A stretch of DNA of 64,000 bases from positions 1-64,000 of the forward strand of contig QRDG01001997.1 in the NCBI GenBank assembly GCA_012064385.1, in the 5' to 3' direction. This stretch comes from Puccinellia tenuiflora (lineage: Eukaryota; Streptophyta; Magnoliopsida; Poales; Poaceae). A model generated the notes under the pieces. It was not told the DNA's origin. It saw nothing but the letters and a program-made list of their open reading frames with translations, and made no database searches. A program made the position numbers and the translations under genes. Shown here piece by piece: positions 1 to 10,785 of this stretch (positions within the stretch are counted from its first letter, which is position 1; each line of letters begins with the position of its first letter).

Positions 1-350
1 CACTAGACATTCTAGTGATCTAAGGATTTATACAAATGATAACTTCATACTAACATTGCTATCAACAACGACGAATAATATCTCATAGCAAGATCATATA
101 ATTGAATCGGTTCAGTAGCATTGTTCTGCTAATAATATACTCTCACAACTATTCAACAGGAAGGATTGCAAGCCTCGTCGTGTGTACTCAGCAACCAATG
201 CAATTATTCAGGGAGCCAACCTTGAAAAGAAACATCCCCACAGAAGAACAACTATCGCAGTTGGATAATCACCCACAAGACCACAACTGTCTCCTCCCAA
301 TTCCGTGCAACACAAAATTGATCTTTTTGAAGTAAACATTATATTTTTGG
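1..350. other. AT-rich stretch without a recognisable gene
   Basis: No coding pattern, repeat boundary or promoter could be supported here. The first 17 bases form a short palindrome, which I regard as chance. Confidence 0.5.
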
Positions 351-743
351 ATGCGGCTCTCTTCTCTTCAAGCTGAGGCGTTTGGTTTGCACCTTACTGC
401 CATGTTGGCAGATCTGGTGCACATACAAGATCGCTACTTCCACACTGATAGCTTGATACTTGCTTTCGTGCCAGCATCTACAGATATTTTTCTTACTTCA
501 GGTCAGGCCTTTGCTAGCAGAAATTCAGTCACGCCCTTTCTTCCAACGAAGCAGAATACCACTCACATCCATAGAAGTAGGAATGTGAAAGCACACCATC
601 TAGCAAAGGTGGATCTGAAAATTCAGTACAATACTTTGGCTATTCATTGCTTATCTTCAGGAATAGGACAATGTCTGAATAGAGACATCCTTGTTGTATC
701 TTGCATGTATCGTTACACAGTTCTCTCTGTAAAATGCACTTAA
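351..743 (+). pseudogene. LINE-derived RNase H-like fragment
   Basis: The translation begins with a segment of the type LQAEAFGLHLTAMLADL and later has HIHRSRNVKAHHLAK, the start and end of the plant RVT_3 / RNase H-like domain found at the C-terminus of many grass non-LTR retrotransposons and retrotransposed copies. The spacing between the two motifs fits that domain. No reverse transcriptase precedes it, so this is a cut-off piece rather than a gene. The acidic catalytic set cannot be fully assigned. It is not contiguous with the LINE 3' end near 2486-3535 and probably comes from another insertion. Confidence 0.6.
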
Positions 744-1150
744 TATGTATAAATCTCTTGATGTTCAAAAACAAATCCATATTACAAAAATAGTAGTCTC
801 AAAGTGGATTAAGACCCGGATTAAGACATAAAATGGATATGTACTTCATTATACCTTCATCATCTCATATCCTCAAATATACATTCCTTAATTGTTTGCA
901 ATATACATTTCTTTAATTGACAGGGCAATCTACATTCCTTAATCACCTATTAATCCCAAAATAGATAACGAATCCAAGAACAGACGAAAAAAATTCAGAG
1001 GACAAGGATGTTTCAGTCGAAACTGAGATACGCCTATGTAATACACCCAAAAGCCGAAACTGAGATACGTCTATATAATACACCCAAAAATCCGATACAA
1101 AGTAATTTGGAAATAAAACAAATCAAGGAAGTTCGGATCCAAACATGGGA
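744..1150. other. AT-rich spacer
   Basis: No gene or clear element seen. Two short near-copies of a motif around GAAACTGAGATACG(C/T)CTAT lie near 1020-1085. Confidence 0.4.
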
Positions 1151-2130
1151 TTTTCAGTCACGAACTGAATAATGGATCTTGATCAGAAGAAAAGAGACAT
1201 GGAGAGATTGTTCTGGGAGGAGGCGGGGGCGGGGGTAGGATGTTCGCCGTCGACGACGGCATGGCGCTGCTGGTGGCCGGCTCTGGGAGGGGAGGCATAG
1301 CAGCACATCGGTCGGACGACCATGGTTGGTAACGGCGGAGCTCCCCGTCGGCCAGATTCGCATTAGAGGCGGAGCGTGCTCGACGGCTCGGGCCGTTGTT
1401 CGCTATGCCTTCGTCGGTGGTGCAAGATTGGGCCATTGGGGCTGGTGAGTGCTGTCGCGGCCGCCGTGGAGAGAGATGCGCGGACGACACTAAAGTGGAC
1501 TGGTACAGTTTGGGCTCCTATAGGCTATAGGGCGTGAAGATGTACAACGTACAGGCCTGCCGCCGTCCCCGCAGCTTCCGGTGCCGCCGCCCCTGTTGCA
1601 CTCTCCGCGCCGCCGTACCGCGCGCCTGATTCCGGCTTCCCCCGGCGGAGATGGTAGAACTTGGCGCGCCACTCCAGCCCGCCGAACGGCACCACCTGCA
1701 CCCATCGAGTCAGGAGCCGCGCAGCCTCTCGGCGTGGTACCACTGTACCAGTGCGTCTGTGCTCCATCTCCTCGTGTTCCCCGAGCTACTCCAGTGCCGT
1801 GGTGCTTCGGTCGCGGGCAAGCTTCCCGGCCTCCCCGGGGACCTCTGCCGCCGCCCCGGCGAGGAGAACGCTGGCGCTGCTCTGGTTTGTGGCTCTGCCC
1901 CGACGAGCCAACAACATCGGGCTGGTTCCCACGCGGCCATCTTCTTCGTTCTCCTGTGAAGACTACACGCTGACACGCGCGCGCGCAACATGCACCACCC
2001 AAAGCGACACATCATACTGTGTAGACAGAACACAAGCAGCTGCTGCCGAGTGAAGATTTTGTGCTCCCACTCCCAGGCACGTATTCCTGGACCCTGGTGC
2101 ATAGAAATATTTTTTGCCAACTAATTTTGT
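1151..2130. other. GC-rich segment, coding nature unresolved
   Basis: A sharp GC-rich block with overlapping open frames on both strands, rich in Arg, Pro, Ala and Gly. Grass 5' exons often look like this, but no frame gives a domain I recognise and no TATA box or splice pattern decides a strand. The minus strand has the longest frames (1158-1490, 1490-2002, 1710-2120), which conflict with each other. It may be a captured or decayed first exon. I assign no function. Confidence 0.4.
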
Positions 2131-2196
2131 AGCATAAAAAAATCCCCAACATTAAACTTATGAACCTGGCCCTACGGACCAGATGGATGTGGCTAA

Positions 2197-2482
2197 GAGC
2201 AAGGTTAATAGTATAACCGGTTGTTGGCTATAAGGTAGTGTCATGTCATCTATAGCCAAACTAATAGCCAACACATATAATAGTTAGCTATAGAAAAGTA
2301 TTACTTCATGAATGCACGCCCCACTTTACACTCTCACAATCTGCCTAGGAGCACGTGCTGCAGCTGGCTCTTGCATGAGAGAGCCCGCTTCCCTTCTCTC
2401 TCATCTTCTCTCTCATCCAACTAAGCAAAATATATTATTCAAATCCTTATAGCTCGCTTGCGTGGCCTTATTAGACTTGCTC
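2197..2482. mobile_element. Tourist-like (PIF/Harbinger) MITE
   Basis: A 286-bp element bounded by inverted ends GAGCAAGGTTAATA and TATTAGACTTGCTC and flanked on both sides by TAA (2194-2196 and 2483-2485), the usual target duplication of Tourist elements. It has no coding capacity. It lies immediately left of the LINE fragment. Confidence 0.75.
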
Positions 2483-2485
2483 TAA

Positions 2486-3535
2486 AGAGAGTGGAAGACT
2501 CTAAGCCGTGGAAGGAGTTTAACATTTAGGTTCCGACGACAGTGCATCATCTCTTTGAGCCGCCACTTCCTCCCACGTGTGAGGCGGCGCATCCACCTTT
2601 TTTCTGGACCGACAGGTGGCTCCCACAAGGTCATGTCAAAGACCTTGCTCCGAACCTTTTCGCCAATGTCCCTAAGCGCGCAATCAATACATAGCAAGTC
2701 TGTGATGGCCTTAATGGTGGATGTCCCGCCGGACCTTAATGCGACAACTCTAAGACAACTTTTCGAGTTGCAAGACTGTTTAGAAGCTATCACGTTTGTG
2801 GATGAGGTGGGAGACACCTTCAGGTGGAACTGGGAAACGAGTAACACCTACTCGGCCAGGTCGGAGTATCTAGCCTTTTTCGAAGGCAAGATCACGCTTG
2901 GGGGTGCAAACCAGGTTTGGGAGTCCCGGGCACCGGTCGAGTGCAAGTTCTTCTAATGGCTGGCACTTCGAGATCGTTGCTTGACTGAAGACCGGCTTGG
3001 AAGACGGGGCCTTCCACGGCCAGAGGCGTGCCCCTTCTGTGATCAACACAAGGAGACTATAGACCACCTGCTTCTAGGGTGTGTCCTTGCCAGGGAAGTC
3101 TGGACCACGATGTTCCGCCGATGGGGCCTTGAGCCGCAGATTCCAGACCTAGACGATAGGTTGGCGGATTGGCTACCGTTCAGACATGTGGATCGTTCCT
3201 CGGATAAGGAGCTATGGACGGCTATCTCCCTCGTCTGCTGGTGCTTGTGGACACATCGTAATGGGGTGGTCTTCGACGGCATTTCCCCTTCTCCGGAGAT
3301 GGTGATAGGCAACATCGTCACCGAAGCGGAGCGGTGGAGTGCGGCAAGATTATTTAGGGGTGGGTAGTCTAGCACCGGTGGATAGGTGGAGTTTTAGCGA
3401 GTAGTCGTGTTTGTTTCTTTTTTGGTGGGTGCGTTCTCGATATCTATGCCGACCACATTGTAACTCAGCCTCTTGAATGCTTTTTTTATGAAACCGATAA
3501 GTCTTACCAGGACGTATCCTTGATCCAAAAAAAAT
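2486..3535 (+). mobile_element. LINE 3' end with zinc-knuckle RT-associated domain, decayed
   Basis: The plus strand encodes the downstream part of a plant LINE ORF2: an FFWTDRWLPQGH segment near 2600 (in a different frame from what follows), a YSARSEYLAFF...GANQVWESRAPVECKFF stretch, then WLALRDRCLTEDRLGRRGLP and CPFCDQHKETIDHLLLGC. This order is typical of the zf-RVT domain (PF13966), whose Cys/His ligands are visible. An in-frame TAA at 2954-2956 splits the domain and a frameshift lies upstream, so it is dead. The 3' trailer ends in an A-rich tail near 3529-3535. The left edge abuts the MITE, so the 5' part is missing. Confidence 0.8.
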
Positions 3536-3828
3536 CGTACATGCAAATTTAAATGTTCATCACCATCAAATTTTTTTCAAAAAATTGTTGCATCCTGTAC
3601 AAAAATAACAAGCAGCACAGCATGTATCGAAAAAGTCAAATTGAAAATATAGAAACATGTCCAGACTTCTTATTTTTTCAGGTCACATAACTTTAAAAAT
3701 TATTTAATACAAATTTATCAGTTAAACACATAGGTAGAATACTACGTGTGTGATTTTTGAATGATATTTTGACAAATGAAAATTTTCTGGTGCCCGAGAT
3801 CCGAAGTGACGTTCCGAGCTGCTACCTC
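3536..3828. other. AT-rich upstream region of the sulfotransferase
   Basis: Between the LINE tail and the TATA box. No gene. It presumably contains the upstream promoter of the sulfotransferase, but no individual factor site can be defended. Confidence 0.4.
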
Positions 3829-3837
3829 TATATATAA
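3829..3837 (+). promoter_or_regulatory. TATA box of the sulfotransferase gene
   Basis: TATATATAA lies 68 bases before the predicted start codon at 3905, with a C/A-rich leader between, as expected for a plant core promoter. Confidence 0.6.
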
Positions 3838-3904
3838 CGCCCCCAAGCTCGTGAGCAAAAACAGAGGTCGATCCAGAGACTCTTGCACCTCCATCAGATC
3901 TAGC

Positions 3905-4243
3905 ATGGCACAAGACCAACCTGAAGCCACTGGAGGTGAGGAAGATGTTGTAGCTAGACTTCCCACAAGGGAAGGGTGGTCCACGCCACTCATCCTCTAC
4001 AACAACTGCTGGCTCAGATCACACATGGCAAGCAAGTTCATGGTCGTCAGGGACAATTTCAAGCCCCGGCGTGACGATATCATCCTCACCACGCACCCCA
4101 AGAGCGGCACCACCTGGCTCAAGTCCCTCGCCCTCACCATCTCCAACCGCTCCCGCTGCACTTTCGCCGACCAACCTCTGCTCACACAGAACCCACAGCG
4201 TGTGGTGCCCTTCATCGGCGCCTTGGGTGGAGAGCTTGACCAA
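3905..4243 (+). pseudogene. Cytosolic sulfotransferase, 5' part only (cut by CACTA-1)
   Basis: The frame starting MAQDQPEATGG reaches LPTREGWSTPLILYNNCWL and then TTHPKSGTTWLKSLALTI, the 5'-phosphosulfate (PSB) loop that binds PAPS in plant cytosolic sulfotransferases (Sulfotransfer_1). Such enzymes move a sulfuryl group from PAPS to hydroxyls of small molecules in the cytosol. The family is usually about 320-360 residues, often from one exon. Here only about 113 codons remain before the CACTA terminus at 4244. The catalytic His region, the 3'-phosphate loop and the dimer motif are absent, and no continuation is recognisable right of 17638. The retained part has no stop and a good TATA box, so a short truncated transcript is possible. 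Confidence 0.85.
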
Positions 4244-4376
4244 CACTAGTAGAGAACAGGGCATAAGTACCGGTTGTATAATGCCTTTAGTACCGGTTGT
4301 GCAACCGGTACTAAAAGGTCGGGACTAAAGGGGTACCCCTTTAGTACCGGTTTTATATACAACCGGTACTAAAGGC
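4244..4376. repeat. CACTA-1 terminal and subterminal repeats, left end
   Basis: The CACTAGTAG terminus is followed by several copies of TTTAGTACCGGTTGT and the inverse AACCGGTACTAAAGG. In En/Spm, short repeated motifs of this kind bind the TNPA-type protein. Confidence 0.8.
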
Positions 4377-4666
4377 CCTCCATGTGGGCAAGCCTGCGCG
4401 CTGGAAGGCTGAGGTTTTGCCCCCCTTATTTTTCAGGGAGGTTTAGGTTTTCGGTTTTATTTCTTTTCGCTTATTTTTCGGGGTTTAGGGTTTCTGTTTT
4501 TTTCCTTTTCGCTCATTTTTCAGGGTTTCGGAGGAGAGCACACGTATAAATTACCCACTACACATATAAAGTACTCACTACACATATAAAGTACTCTCGT
4601 TAATTACATATATAGTCATAATTACAATGGAGATCACCGCTAGCTTAGTACATGTACGGAGTGAGT
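4377..4666. other. 3' untranslated region of the CACTA-1 second gene
   Basis: T-rich DNA between the subterminal repeats and the stop codon of the minus-strand gene, with three near-copies of CACTACACATATAAAGTACT around 4555-4600. No ORF. Confidence 0.4.
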
Positions 4667-7600
4667 CTATTTTTCGACATAGTAGAATTCATCGAATTCA
4701 TCTATGACATGCGTCAGCATGAATCCCGCCAATTCCTCCGCAATAGATTTTACGCGGTTTTCTGGTAGGAGCTGGTTCTGCTTCCTTGACATCTTTAAAA
4801 GAAGGAGATCAAATCAGTTATGATCGAAACTAAACACAATTGATGGTAGCAAAATAAAAGTTGTGTATGATGTTTATCGTACCTCTCGATTTCTTGCACT
4901 ATTGACTCTCTCATTGACCCTCATGTGAATATACTCGTAAACGTAGTATCCACATAGTTCTGCCCCCTGTGGTTGTCACAGACACCACTATAGAAGAATA
5001 TAATTTAATCAAATAATAATCAAGAGAATGATAATGGTATTAGAAAGATACACGGACCTAGATATGTAGTAGTACTTACTTTGTTAGCCTTGAACTCCAG
5101 CTTATCTTTCCATTCACCGTGTTCTTCCGCGATGAACTTTTTCCAAACCCTGCTCGAAAAAAAAATGAATTGATATCCGAAAATGAACGAAAGAGGACGG
5201 TATAGTGCGATGGAAATTACCTCTTGAGCATTAGACGTACGCTTTTGTAATCATCTTGATCTCTCTTTAATGAGTCCCAGACTTCAACTTCTACTTCCTC
5301 GAGTCTAATGATTAGCAGAATGAAGTGATAACTACCCAAGATTTATATACGCAAGTATTCAGAACTCATCAATTACACTTAATATCGGGAAAGCAAAATA
5401 GAATGTGTACAAGACAGTAACACTCACCCAAAGTTGTAAGGAAAAATTATTTCCTTTTTGGTACTTTGTCGCTTAAAAAACATTAGCAAAAGGTCCTCTG
5501 TGTCCTGGACATACAGAGGACTTTCTACGGTGACTTCATTAACTTTATCCAGGTCAATGAACCCAATGTCCCAGATTCCTCCCATTCGGCATTCACGAAT
5601 CTTCATTCTGCATAATAACGTACAAAAGAATGTTGTGAGAATAATTACAAGCAATGAAACGAGCTTAACTACAAATAATTAAATTACACGGATAAATTAC
5701 TTACAGACAATAGCAGCTGATGATAGATTTGTCGAGAGCAAGTTGATTGTACATCTGAAAAAGTTCGGAGAACTCAACCTGCACACCATATTCTCGGAAG
5801 TAGTGTTGTTCCTTAACTCCCGCCATGAGATATTCTCTCCCTTGTTTTGCGGCGGCCATGTACCAGTTATTCAATTTATATAACTGTGTTGTTAGAGCAC
5901 TCGGATTTTCGACCAGAGGCAGCCCGAGTTCAAATTTATATTGAATTGTTATCTGCGCTATTTGGTAACCTGTGTCGCCAATGACAACTTCTCCATGCTC
6001 GATTTCCCGAGCTTCAGAAGGCACAATGAGCGGGGCGATCGATTGTGCTTCTTGTTCTCCGAGCTGGGCAACTCCTTTTCCGCACGCTTTATCTTTCTCC
6101 ATCTGTGAGGAAAGTACCTTGTCAATACCCCGCTCATAGTCTGAAAGGGGCCGCTGTGGAAACCTATATAGGTTGTCAACGGTGCGATCTTTTACCTCGG
6201 TTGGTATAGTCTTCAGAAGTTCCTTTATGGGGTCAAGTCTTGCCTCCAGTCTTTCCTTTTTTTCTGTTCAAAAAAGGCTTTAGCCTTGCCTTGTGTGTTC
6301 AGTTTTAATTCCTCCATAGTCATCTCGCCAGCTAACTTCTCAGGAGCCTTGACTTCCTTGGGTTTTCTTGCACGTTTCTTGACAGGGGACGATGTGAACA
6401 GCTTCCGCTTTGTCAAATTACTGCTAGTAGGCGCAGTAGTCGGCTGACGGGACGGCGCGGGTGATGGACTCGCGGTGGGATCCCAATCGTCGGGGGAGGA
6501 GGGTAGACTTTGCTGTGGTGAATTTCTAACCGGAGGAGTCGGTGGACTTGGCGCCGAGTCTGGAAACTTGATGTATTTCTTCTTCCATAGAACGATACCA
6601 AGCTCGACTTCTCCCAATGTCTTCTCGCCTTCAGCTCCAGGAATGTCAAGATGCATTGAGTTGAATCCCGACAAAACTTTCGTGACCCCGACACGAGCAA
6701 ATCCAGCTGGAATCTCACCAAAATGGAAGGTTGCTCCAAGTTGATGTGGTAAAGCATAGCCATTCGCCACCGGAAAACTAAGGTTATTCATTGGCGCATG
6801 TAACTCACAATTTGTCTTCTCCGTGATATCATCCACGGGGTAGCGCGCCGCCGACGGTTCATCAACTGCAGGATCTTGTAGCTGCGTGGAACCCACGCTG
6901 CTTTTCCGCTGAGATGGGTAGACTTCGACTGCATGATCTTCTACTCGCGGCTGAGATTCCCTTTGCTGGGTAATTAAAGCCAGTTGCTCCTTCACATCAT
7001 GCATCTGGCGTTCTAATGCAGTAAACCTCTCCGCCTCCCTCTTCTTACTTATGCAATGTTTTCTATAAGTTGCAGCATCCTTCGGAAACCCTTCAAGAAA
7101 ACCAACCCCGCCTCCTCTGCCTCGACATCGTCCCTAGTGTTCTTTATTCCCGAGGGCGAGTGAAAGCTCATCGTCCTCTCTATCGGGAACATATTTTCCC
7201 TGTCGGACTTTTGCGTCAACTAGTTTTTTGGCGACTCTTGTAATTCTTTTTCTTCCATTTTCCCTGTGCAACAATCAACCCTGTGTCTGGGTCCAACACT
7301 GCCCCATGCGCGAACAACCAGAACTTGGACCTGTCGGGCCAGCCATCTGTCCGTGGAGTGATCCCTTTTTTTACGCAGCTCGTTTTCATAGGCTTCCCAC
7401 TTAGGCAAGGCAGTCTTGTAGCCACCTGAGCCCAAACAATGGTGATATTTCTTCTTCTGAGCATTCAACTTATTTTGGGTCGATCGGGCCACAGCGACGG
7501 CCGATTTCTTATACGCCGCAAATTCAGGCCAGTCATCTTTTAGCTTCTCTAGAGGTCCGGTGAAATTTGGAGGTTCTTTCGCATATTTTCTCCACAATCC

Positions 7601-8298
7601 GTTCTTCCAGTTGTTGAATTCCTGGGCCATATTGCTAAGAGTCCATTCCTTGACTTTATCTTGCCTCTTCTGTGGGAGATCTGCCAGTAGGGTGAAAGAA
7701 GCCAATATCGAGGCCCAAAGGGTATCTTTAATTCTTTCCTCAAGATATTTTGCGCCAATGTTGGCTTTCTTCGGCTTATTCCATTCTGCAACGGTGATCG
7801 GGACCATGTCCCTAACAAGAACACCGCATTGAGCTACATATTTAGTGTAGAATCCTTCGGGTTTCTCCGGTTTGCCTTTTATACTAACTTCGTCGATCGA
7901 CAACTTTGCACCATCCGGCAGCTTTACCCCTTGGTTTGGGCCTCGTTTAGGGATTGACTTAGATGCAGTGGGCTAAAAGAAAAAAGTTTCGTTAATAAGT
8001 GCAATATAAATCAATTAATGCATCTAGCTAGTTATCAACAAGACTAATATATACCTCGCCGGAGTTTTCTAATGGCACTTCTTCGCGTTGTCGTCTCTGA
8101 AATTTTCTAACTCAACTCCCTCACCGAGTCGTTCAAACATTTCGCGTTGAAATCTTCGTCGTCTTCTTCGCCGGAATCTTCTCCATCAGAATTGGGTCCT
8201 GCAGCCCTTTCATATATAATTGCTTGCATCCGGTCTTCATTCTCCTCGTCTCGGATGAAGGGGGCGTCGTCTCGGGTGATGGGGGCGTCGTCCTCCAT
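4667..8298 (-). pseudogene. CACTA-1 second gene: TNP1-like protein with C-terminal C48 peptidase
   Basis: The minus strand reads from an acidic N-terminal exon (8298-8107) through a Transposase_24-like region (7969-7220; QCGVLVRDMVPITVAEWNKP, GSGGYKTALPKWEAYENEL), a Pro/Ser-rich linker (7004-6225) and a region near 6178-5705. It then splices through exons 5607-5428, 5331-5221, 5149-5080, 4966-4883 and 4792-4667, all phase-consistent. These last exons encode GYHFILLI, VWDSL and GAELCGYYVYEYIHMRV, giving the His, Asp and Cys of an Ulp1-like cysteine peptidase. A one-base indel in the A/T run at 7365-7372 breaks the upstream part, and a stop near 8100 is unresolved. The gene would supply the regulatory/DNA-binding transposon protein. 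The role of the peptidase in transposition is unknown. Confidence 0.7.
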
Positions 8299-8329
8299 AG
8301 CTCAATGTCACTTCAAATTTTTAATTCAT

Positions 8330-8965
8330 AGCAAACAACTTTAAATTTCATTGCAACTAAAAATAACATTGCTTTGATAAATTTTCAAACTTTGCTAAAT
8401 TTACTTATACACTAATGAAATAATTTTCAAACTTTGCTACTAAAATTTTCTAACTTAGCAATATTTCAAACTTAGGAATATTTCTAACTTAGCAATATTT
8501 CAAACTTAGCAATATTTCAAACTTTACTATGTTGTCTAAATGACTTAGCAATATTTCTAACAAAATTGCTACACTAATAATAACCTAAAATAATTTTCAA
8601 ACTTTGCTACTAAAATTTTAGGGCACTAACAATTTTTCTACTAACTATTTTCTACTAACAATTTTTTCTACTAACTATTTTCTACTAACAATTTTTCAAA
8701 CTTTACTATGTTATCTAAATGACTTAGCAATATTTCAAACTTGCTAAGTTTACAAAATTTGCTAAGTTTACAAAATTTTCTACCTTAGCAATATTTCAAA
8801 TTTGCTAAGTTTCAAATTTGCTAAAATTGCTAAGTTTACAAAATTTGCTAATAATAATCTAAACAATAATAATCTAAACTTTACTAATAAAATAATAATC
8901 TAAACAATAATAATCTAAACTTTACTAATAAAATAATTTCTTATACACTAAATTTTTTCAACCTA
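8330..8965. repeat. AT-rich short repeats in the leader of the CACTA-1 second gene
   Basis: Many irregular copies of TTGCTAAGTTTACAAAATT and CTTAGCAATATTTCAAA. CACTA-2 has the matching block at 61110-61470, also upstream of the same gene, so it probably corresponds to a leader intron. Confidence 0.6.
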
Positions 8966-9425
8966 AACATGAGTACTAAAAACAAAAAAATGAGCACTAC
9001 TAATCAAAATAACAGTACTGAAAAAAAGAAAAAAAAACTAACCTTGCGGCGGCCCGAGCAGGGCTACGCGGCGGCCGGAGCAGGGCGTGGAGCAGGGCTA
9101 CGCGGCGACTGCGGAGCAGGGCGTGGAGCAGGGCGTGGAGCAGAGAAGGGAGCAGGGCGTGGAGTAGAGGAGGGAGCGGCGACTACAGCGAGGGAGGAGG
9201 CGATGGGCCGGAGCAGAGGACGGAGAGGCGATGGGCCGGGGAGGCGTGTCGTGGAGCAGAGCAGGGGTGGCGGAGGTCAACGCGGCGAGGGAGGAGGTGA
9301 TGGCGCGGCCGCCGGCCGGAGCAGAGCTTCGCCGGAGCAGGGTCGCGTCGAGGAGGAGGCGTCGGCGGCGTTGAGGACTTGGCGATTTGGGGAGCGAGGC
9401 GTCGATCCCCTGCCACTTAACCGTT
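8966..9425 (-). other. GC-rich leader of the CACTA-1 second gene
   Basis: Gly/Arg-coding GC-rich repeats (GGAGCAGGGCGTGGAGCAGGG type). The equivalent block in CACTA-2 is 60680-61100, directly after a TATA box, so I read it as 5' untranslated exon. The long plus-strand frame here is a by-product of composition. Confidence 0.5.
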
Positions 9426-9429
9426 CAAA

Positions 9430-9570
9430 ACACCTTTCGTACCGGTTGTGTCTTTAGTACCGGTTGTAAAGAACAACCGGTACTAAGGTCTGTTTTGGGC
9501 CGCGGCGAAATTTCGTGCGCGAAGCCCACCCCTTTAGTACCGGTTGTACTTAACAACCGGTACTAATGGG
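9430..9570. repeat. Internal copy of the CACTA subterminal repeat
   Basis: TTTAGTACCGGTTGT and its inverse occur here in paired direct/inverted form, far from the element ends and just upstream (in minus orientation) of the second gene. Confidence 0.75.
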
Positions 9571-10085
9571 CTTTTGATTTTTTTATTCCTCTAGTTTCTT
9601 TTTTCTTTCTTATGTTTTCTGTTTTTTATATCTATTTTGTTTCTATTTTGTTTTTTTCTCTAGTTTCTTTTTTTTAATATATATTTAATTTAATTGTCTA
9701 AAAAATTGTAATAATTATCTATGTATTTGTTTTCTTATTTTATATCTATTATCTATTTGTCAACGTCAATACGTAGGGGGGACTCGTGTCCTCCCCAGCG
9801 CTGGGGTAGGACACGTATGTGACCAGGCAGCACTGAGGGAGGACACACATGGCCAGGACAACGATAGGGGAGGACACGTGACTGACACGAGTCGTGACCG
9901 CAAAGCCCACCTTTAGTCCTGGTTGGTAACACCAACCGGAAGTAAAGAAACACACGGATCGTGTGTTTCTTTCAAGCGCTTGTGAGCTGTTGGATCAGGG
10001 CCTTTAGTACCGGTTCGTGTTACCAACCGGGACTAAAGAAGCATACGGATCGTGCGTTTCTTTCAAGCGCTTGTGAGCCGTTGGA
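9571..10085. other. T-rich spacer plus accessory repeat units
   Basis: A T-rich tract is followed by CTTTAGTCCTGGTTGGTAAC units and copies of a motif CACACGGATCGTGTGTTTCTT ending GAGC(T/C)GTTGGATC. The same motif builds the 58-kb tandem array in CACTA-2. Confidence 0.5.
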
Positions 10086-10162
10086 TCAGGGTTTTCTTTG
10101 AGGGCTTGTGAGCTGTTGGATCTGCACTCCCACCTCATCCACAGGTACACCTTCTAATCGCC

Positions 10163-10170
10163 TATAAATA
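10163..10170 (+). promoter_or_regulatory. TATA box antisense to CACTA-1 transposase
   Basis: TATAAATA in the conserved block CGCCTATAAATAGCGACG. CACTA-2 has the same block on its antisense strand at 57993-58000. It could start a transcript through the Gly-rich micro-ORF. Confidence 0.45.
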
Positions 10171-10406
10171 GCGACGTCCCTGCAGCGAACGGCACACAAC
10201 GAGCGTCTACCTTTTCCACCGAACCCAATGGTTGGATTTAGCCTACCTGCTTGCATGTTCCCTGGCATTATTGTGTATGTCCTTGTTCGTCGGCCAGCCA
10301 TTGGAGCCACCTCCTGTAGGTTGGTGAATAAGGACAACACAATGACGCTGTTGGAAACACAAGCCCTCAGGTAGGTTGAATCCAACCACTGGATTAGGGT
10401 GACACA

Positions 10407-10496
10407 ATGATGAATTGCCGAGGAGGTGGGAGTGGTGGTGGTGGAAGTGGTAGCCATGCCCCTCGGTCGGATCCAAGCAGCTGCAAGGCGCTCTGA
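10407..10496 (+). CDS. Conserved Gly-rich micro-ORF, antisense in CACTA-1
   Basis: A 29-codon frame starting MMNCRGGGSGGGGSG and ending SSCKAL. CACTA-2 carries the same 29-codon frame on its antisense strand (57847-57758) with one visible residue change (Cys to Gly). Both copies are preceded on the same strand by a TATA-like box, 237 bp (CACTA-1) and 146 bp (CACTA-2) upstream. It may be a real small peptide, a transcribed leader, or simply conserved DNA. No function is known to me. Confidence 0.3.
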   Translation: MMNCRGGGSGGGGSGSHAPRSDPSSCKAL

Positions 10497-10549
10497 TGAT
10501 CTACAACATTACCAACACTTTTTGGGACGGTCGTTAGATCATCAGAGAA
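10487..10549. repeat. Short perfect hairpin
   Basis: CTCTGATGATCTA and TAGATCATCAGAG are perfect inverted 13-mers with a loop of about 30 bases. A partial copy of the right half with the following GCAGCTGCTTGGATCG lies near 12228-12262. Confidence 0.55.
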
Positions 10550-10674
10550 GTCTTGCAGCTGCTTGGATCGAAGGTCGATTTGCTGCTCACGACGACGCGA
10601 GACGGATGCGCAAGCTTCCGGATGGGCAAAACCAGTGTTGGATCAGCCACATGACCCTATATAAACCGTGTGTT

Positions 10675-10785
10675 TTGTGGAGAACAACCGGTGTTAAAGC
10701 TCTGTTTTGGGCCGCGGCGTTTTTTCGCGCGCGAAGCGCACCCCTTTCGTGCCGGTTATATATTACAACCAGTACTAATGGGCTT
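10675..10785. repeat. Internal subterminal-like repeat, diverged
   Basis: AACAACCGGTGTTAAAG and GTGCCGGTTATATATTACAACC resemble decayed forms of the TTTAGTACCGGTTGT motif. The intervening GGGCCGCGGCG segment also occurs next to the repeat at 9430-9570. Confidence 0.55.

Noticed and set aside
1..17. CACTAGACATTCTAGTG palindrome at the window start, resembling a CACTA terminus
   Set aside because: No TTTAGT-type subterminal repeats follow, and the two halves face each other within 17 bases. Chance is the simplest reading.
1581..2053. Several long overlapping frames on both strands in the GC-rich block
   Set aside because: Frames conflict, have biased composition and show no domain. GC-rich DNA has few stop codons.
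8969..9457. 162-codon Gly/Arg-rich plus-strand frame
   Set aside because: It lies in the leader of the minus-strand CACTA gene and follows from GC-rich repeats. The matching CACTA-2 region is also non-coding.
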